Below are positions 61,899-64,000 of a DNA stretch of 64,000 nt, piece after piece. The notes under the pieces were generated by a model. That model was not told the origin of the DNA and did no database searches. It worked only from the letters and a program-made list of their open reading frames with translations. Origin of the DNA: Campylobacter concisus. GTDB taxonomy: Bacteria > Campylobacterota > Campylobacteria > Campylobacterales > Campylobacteraceae. The DNA is taken from positions 496,001-560,000 of the forward strand of contig NZ_CP049270.1 of assembly GCF_003048595.2 (NCBI RefSeq). Direction: 5' to 3'. A program made the translations under genes and the position numbers. Every line of letters starts with the position of its first letter. The stretch's first letter is position 1.

Positions 61899-63349
61899 CA
61901 ATTCTCCTTGCTAAGTGCTTGTAAAAAGTATAAATTCATCCTAACGCCAGCTCCGCTTGCACCTGCTTGGTTGTATCCCCAAGCCTTTTCGCGGTATGCT
62001 GGACCTGCAATGTCGAGGTGTAGCCACTTATCTTTGTACTCTTCTTTTATAAATTTAGCTAAAAACATGCCAGCTGTGATCGCGCCGCCATATCTACTTG
62101 ATGCACAATTACTAACGTCTGCGATCTGGCTTTTGATAAGCTCGCTAAGATAAGGGTTAAAATCAAGCGTAGTTGCTAGCTCACCACTGTCTTTTATCTT
62201 GTTTTTAAACTCACTTTTTAGGCTCTCGCTGTTGCCCATGATGCCTGTTGTGTACTCGCCAAGCCCCACGACGCAAGCGCCAGTTAGGGTTGCCATATCT
62301 ATTAAAATGTCTGGCTTAAAGTCCTGTGCGTAACTTAGGCAGTCAGCTAGCACTAAACGTCCTTCTGCATCGGTGTTTCTAACCTCTATGCTAACGCCAC
62401 TTCTTGAAATTAGCACATCATCAGGCTTATAAGCGTTGCCGCCGATCATATTTTCAGTAGCGCCTAAAATGGCATGAATTTCAAATGGTAAATTTAACTC
62501 CGCTGCGCCTTTTATGATGCCAAGAGCCGCTGCTGCACCGCTTTTGTCTGATTTCATAGTGAGCATATAATCAGCCGGCTTTAAGCTAAGGCCACCGCTA
62601 TCGTATGTTAGGCCTTTGCCGACAAAGATTATGCGTTTTTTAGACTTTTTAGATTTGTAGGTTAGGTGAATGAGCCTTGGCTTATGCACGCTTGCACGAT
62701 TTACCGCCAAAAATGCGTTCATATTCTCTTTTGCTAGAAATTTCTCGTCATAGACCTCGCATTTGATACTAGCGTGGCTCTTGGCCAAATTTTGCGCGTC
62801 CTCGGCCATCTTTTGTGGTGTATAAATTTCTGGGATTTCATTTACGATATCTTTTGCAAAATTTGTAGCATTTGCTATTACCTCTGCCTCTTTAAAGCTC
62901 TCATTTGCTGCCTTTAGATCGACCTTTTTGCCAGCAAATTCTTCAGTAGAAAAGATGATCTCTTTAAGGGTGTATTTCTCTTTTTTTTCTTTATACTTGT
63001 TAAATTCATAGCTTCCAAGCAAAAAGCCCTCAGCTAGCGCCTCAAAGCTTAGTTTTGGACAATCTGCTATGTATGAAGCTAGCTTAATACTCTTAATATT
63101 TAGCGATTTTAGCGCGTTATAGGCCTTTGCTGCCGCAAGCCTTAGTTCATCAAATTCTAGCTTAGCAAGTGGTACGTAAGCCCTTTTTACCTCGCTTAGA
63201 ATGAGGACGCTCTCACCTTTATAATTATTAAATTTAATAGCCTCTTTATCGCTTACGAATTTATGTTTTAAGTCCTTATCTACTACGAAAATTAGTTCAA
63301 TATCAGCTTTTATATCTTTTAACTTTTTATCAACTATTTGAAACTGCAT
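61898..63349 (-). CDS. pepA: Leucyl aminopeptidase (M17)
   Basis: 483 residues. Catalytic motifs are intact: GKGLTYDSGGLSLKPADYMLTMKSDKSG (two metal Asp/Lys), AILGATENMIGGNAYKPDDV, and NTDAEGRLVLADCL. N-terminal macro-like domain (1-160) follows the M17 pattern. It trims peptides and can bind DNA in other bacteria. Overlaps the dedA stop by 20 bp, so apt-dedA-pepA-ychF are one transcript. Confidence 0.95.
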   Translation of the reverse strand: MQFQIVDKKLKDIKADIELIFVVDKDLKHKFVSDKEAIKFNNYKGESVLILSEVKRAYVPLAKLEFDELRLAAAKAYNALKSLNIKSIKLASYIADCPKLSFEALAEGFLLGSYEFNKYKEKKEKYTLKEIIFSTEEFAGKKVDLKAANESFKEAEVIANATNFAKDIVNEIPEIYTPQKMAEDAQNLAKSHASIKCEVYDEKFLAKENMNAFLAVNRASVHKPRLIHLTYKSKKSKKRIIFVGKGLTYDSGGLSLKPADYMLTMKSDKSGAAAALGIIKGAAELNLPFEIHAILGATENMIGGNAYKPDDVLISRSGVSIEVRNTDAEGRLVLADCLSYAQDFKPDILIDMATLTGACVVGLGEYTTGIMGNSESLKSEFKNKIKDSGELATTLDFNPYLSELIKSQIADVSNCASSRYGGAITAGMFLAKFIKEEYKDKWLHLDIAGPAYREKAWGYNQAGASGAGVRMNLYFLQALSKEN

Positions 63350-63935
63350 GTCTTCTGTCTCTCCTTTCGTTTAAAATTTTATTTTCAATGCGCTTAAATG
63401 CATAGATCAAAAGCCCCATAAATATAGCAACTACTGGGATAGCGACGTACCAGTGCTCTTTTGCTTTTTGAAGTAGCACAAGTATATGCTCGCCAAGTAT
63501 CCAAGCAGGTATGGTGGTGATCGCCGCCCAGCACCAGGCGCTGATCAAATTTATAAAGGCGTATTTTTTAGCATCATAGCCGGTAAGTCCTATGCAAAGC
63601 GGTATGATGACACGAAAGCCGTACATGTAGCGCTGTAAAAAGATGATCGGCCAGCCGTATTTTTTCAGCATTATGTGCGCCACTGCAAATTTTCTCCGCT
63701 GCGCGTGGAGCCTTTTTGCGATGTATTTTTTATTGTAACGGCCAAGATAGAAGTAAATTTGATCTCCCACAAAGCCTCCAAGTCCAGCCACAAAGATAGC
63801 AAGCGCGATGTGCATATGAGTGGTGTGAGCGAGAATTCCAGCCATTATTAAGGCCATTTCGCCTTCCATGATACACCAGACAAAAAGTATGATGTAGCCG
63901 TACTCTTTAAGCAGTTCTATAAAAAACTCTTCCAT
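63330..63935 (-). CDS. dedA: DedA-family membrane protein
   Basis: 201 residues of the DedA/SNARE-associated family: FIELLKEYGYIILFVWCIMEGEMALIMAGILAH (first pair of membrane segments with the conserved Glu), GGFVGDQIYFYLGR, RYMYGFRVIIPLCIGLTGYDAKKYAFINLISAWCW, and a final helix VVAIFMGLLIYAF. DedA proteins act as lipid flippases or envelope homeostasis factors. Starts 1 bp after the apt stop. Confidence 0.9.
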   Translation of the reverse strand: MEEFFIELLKEYGYIILFVWCIMEGEMALIMAGILAHTTHMHIALAIFVAGLGGFVGDQIYFYLGRYNKKYIAKRLHAQRRKFAVAHIMLKKYGWPIIFLQRYMYGFRVIIPLCIGLTGYDAKKYAFINLISAWCWAAITTIPAWILGEHILVLLQKAKEHWYVAIPVVAIFMGLLIYAFKRIENKILNERRDRRHAVSNS

Positions 63936-63936
63936 T

Positions 63937-64000
63937 CTAAACCTCTAAAACGCTGTAAATTTTAGTAAGCGACTTTAGCTTTTCGCTACCTTTTAGATCA
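63937..64000 (-). CDS. apt: Adenine phosphoribosyltransferase (C-terminal end, partial)
   Basis: The last 20 codons before TAG at 63937-63939 read LKGSEKLKSLTKIYSVLEV, as at the C-terminus of Campylobacter Apt, and apt precedes dedA in C. jejuni (Cj0927-Cj0928). The rest lies beyond the window edge. Confidence 0.7.
   Translation of the reverse strand, partial: DLKGSEKLKSLTKIYSVLEV

Overview
The window is a 64 kb chromosome segment of a Campylobacter species (Campylobacterota). The right half keeps the gene order I recall from C. jejuni (ppa-adk-aspS-nadK-recN-cbrR-like-tatD-mltD-rlpA, then kdsC-lptC-lptA-engB-PBP2, and later apt-dedA-pepA-ychF). An octaheme Hao-like cytochrome with its NrfH-type partner, and frequent AAATTT words, point to a C. 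concisus-like non-jejuni species. The species is inference; no rRNA is present. 

Left part (1-18.5 kb), accessory-rich: a BglI-type restriction endonuclease with its DNA methyltransferase (cut by the window edge); a class V aminotransferase; an fdhD / ModE-like / small-ORF operon of clearly higher GC; a 1.1 kb gene-poor stretch; a HigBA-type toxin-antitoxin pair in which both genes are broken; a tyrosine integrase; a PepSY protein, an unknown protein and a DccRS-like two-component system preceded by a DccR-box-like repeat; a three-gene operon of a Tat-exported ModA-like protein, a NapH-like polyferredoxin and a NifB-like radical SAM enzyme, with the first two frameshifted; and a large S6-type serine-protease autotransporter carrying a 12-bp tandem repeat. 

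Middle (18.6-29.5 kb): an integrated mobilizable element. A 26-bp direct repeat lies at both ends; the right copy overlaps the 3' end of a tRNA-CAU gene, with a P4-type integrase beside it. Inside are an AlpA-like HTH protein, a RepA-like ATPase, a MOBP-type nic site, a decayed relaxase gene, a frameshifted small gene, and a type IIS (AlwI-like) restriction module with two adenine methyltransferases, flanked by diverged AT-rich repeats. 

Right part (29.6-64 kb), mostly core: nucleotide and tRNA charging genes, DNA repair, c-di-GMP signalling, peptidoglycan hydrolases and synthases, LPS export, queuosine, methionyl- and glutamyl-tRNA synthesis, gluconeogenesis, a Crp/Fnr regulator followed by haoC-hao, phosphatidylserine decarboxylase, and the ychF-pepA-dedA-apt block running off the right edge. 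Broken genes cluster in the accessory half (plus one OB-fold pseudogene at 30.6-30.9 kb), while about 35 consecutive core genes are intact, so the disruptions look like real decay more than a uniform sequencing error, though this cannot be settled from sequence alone.
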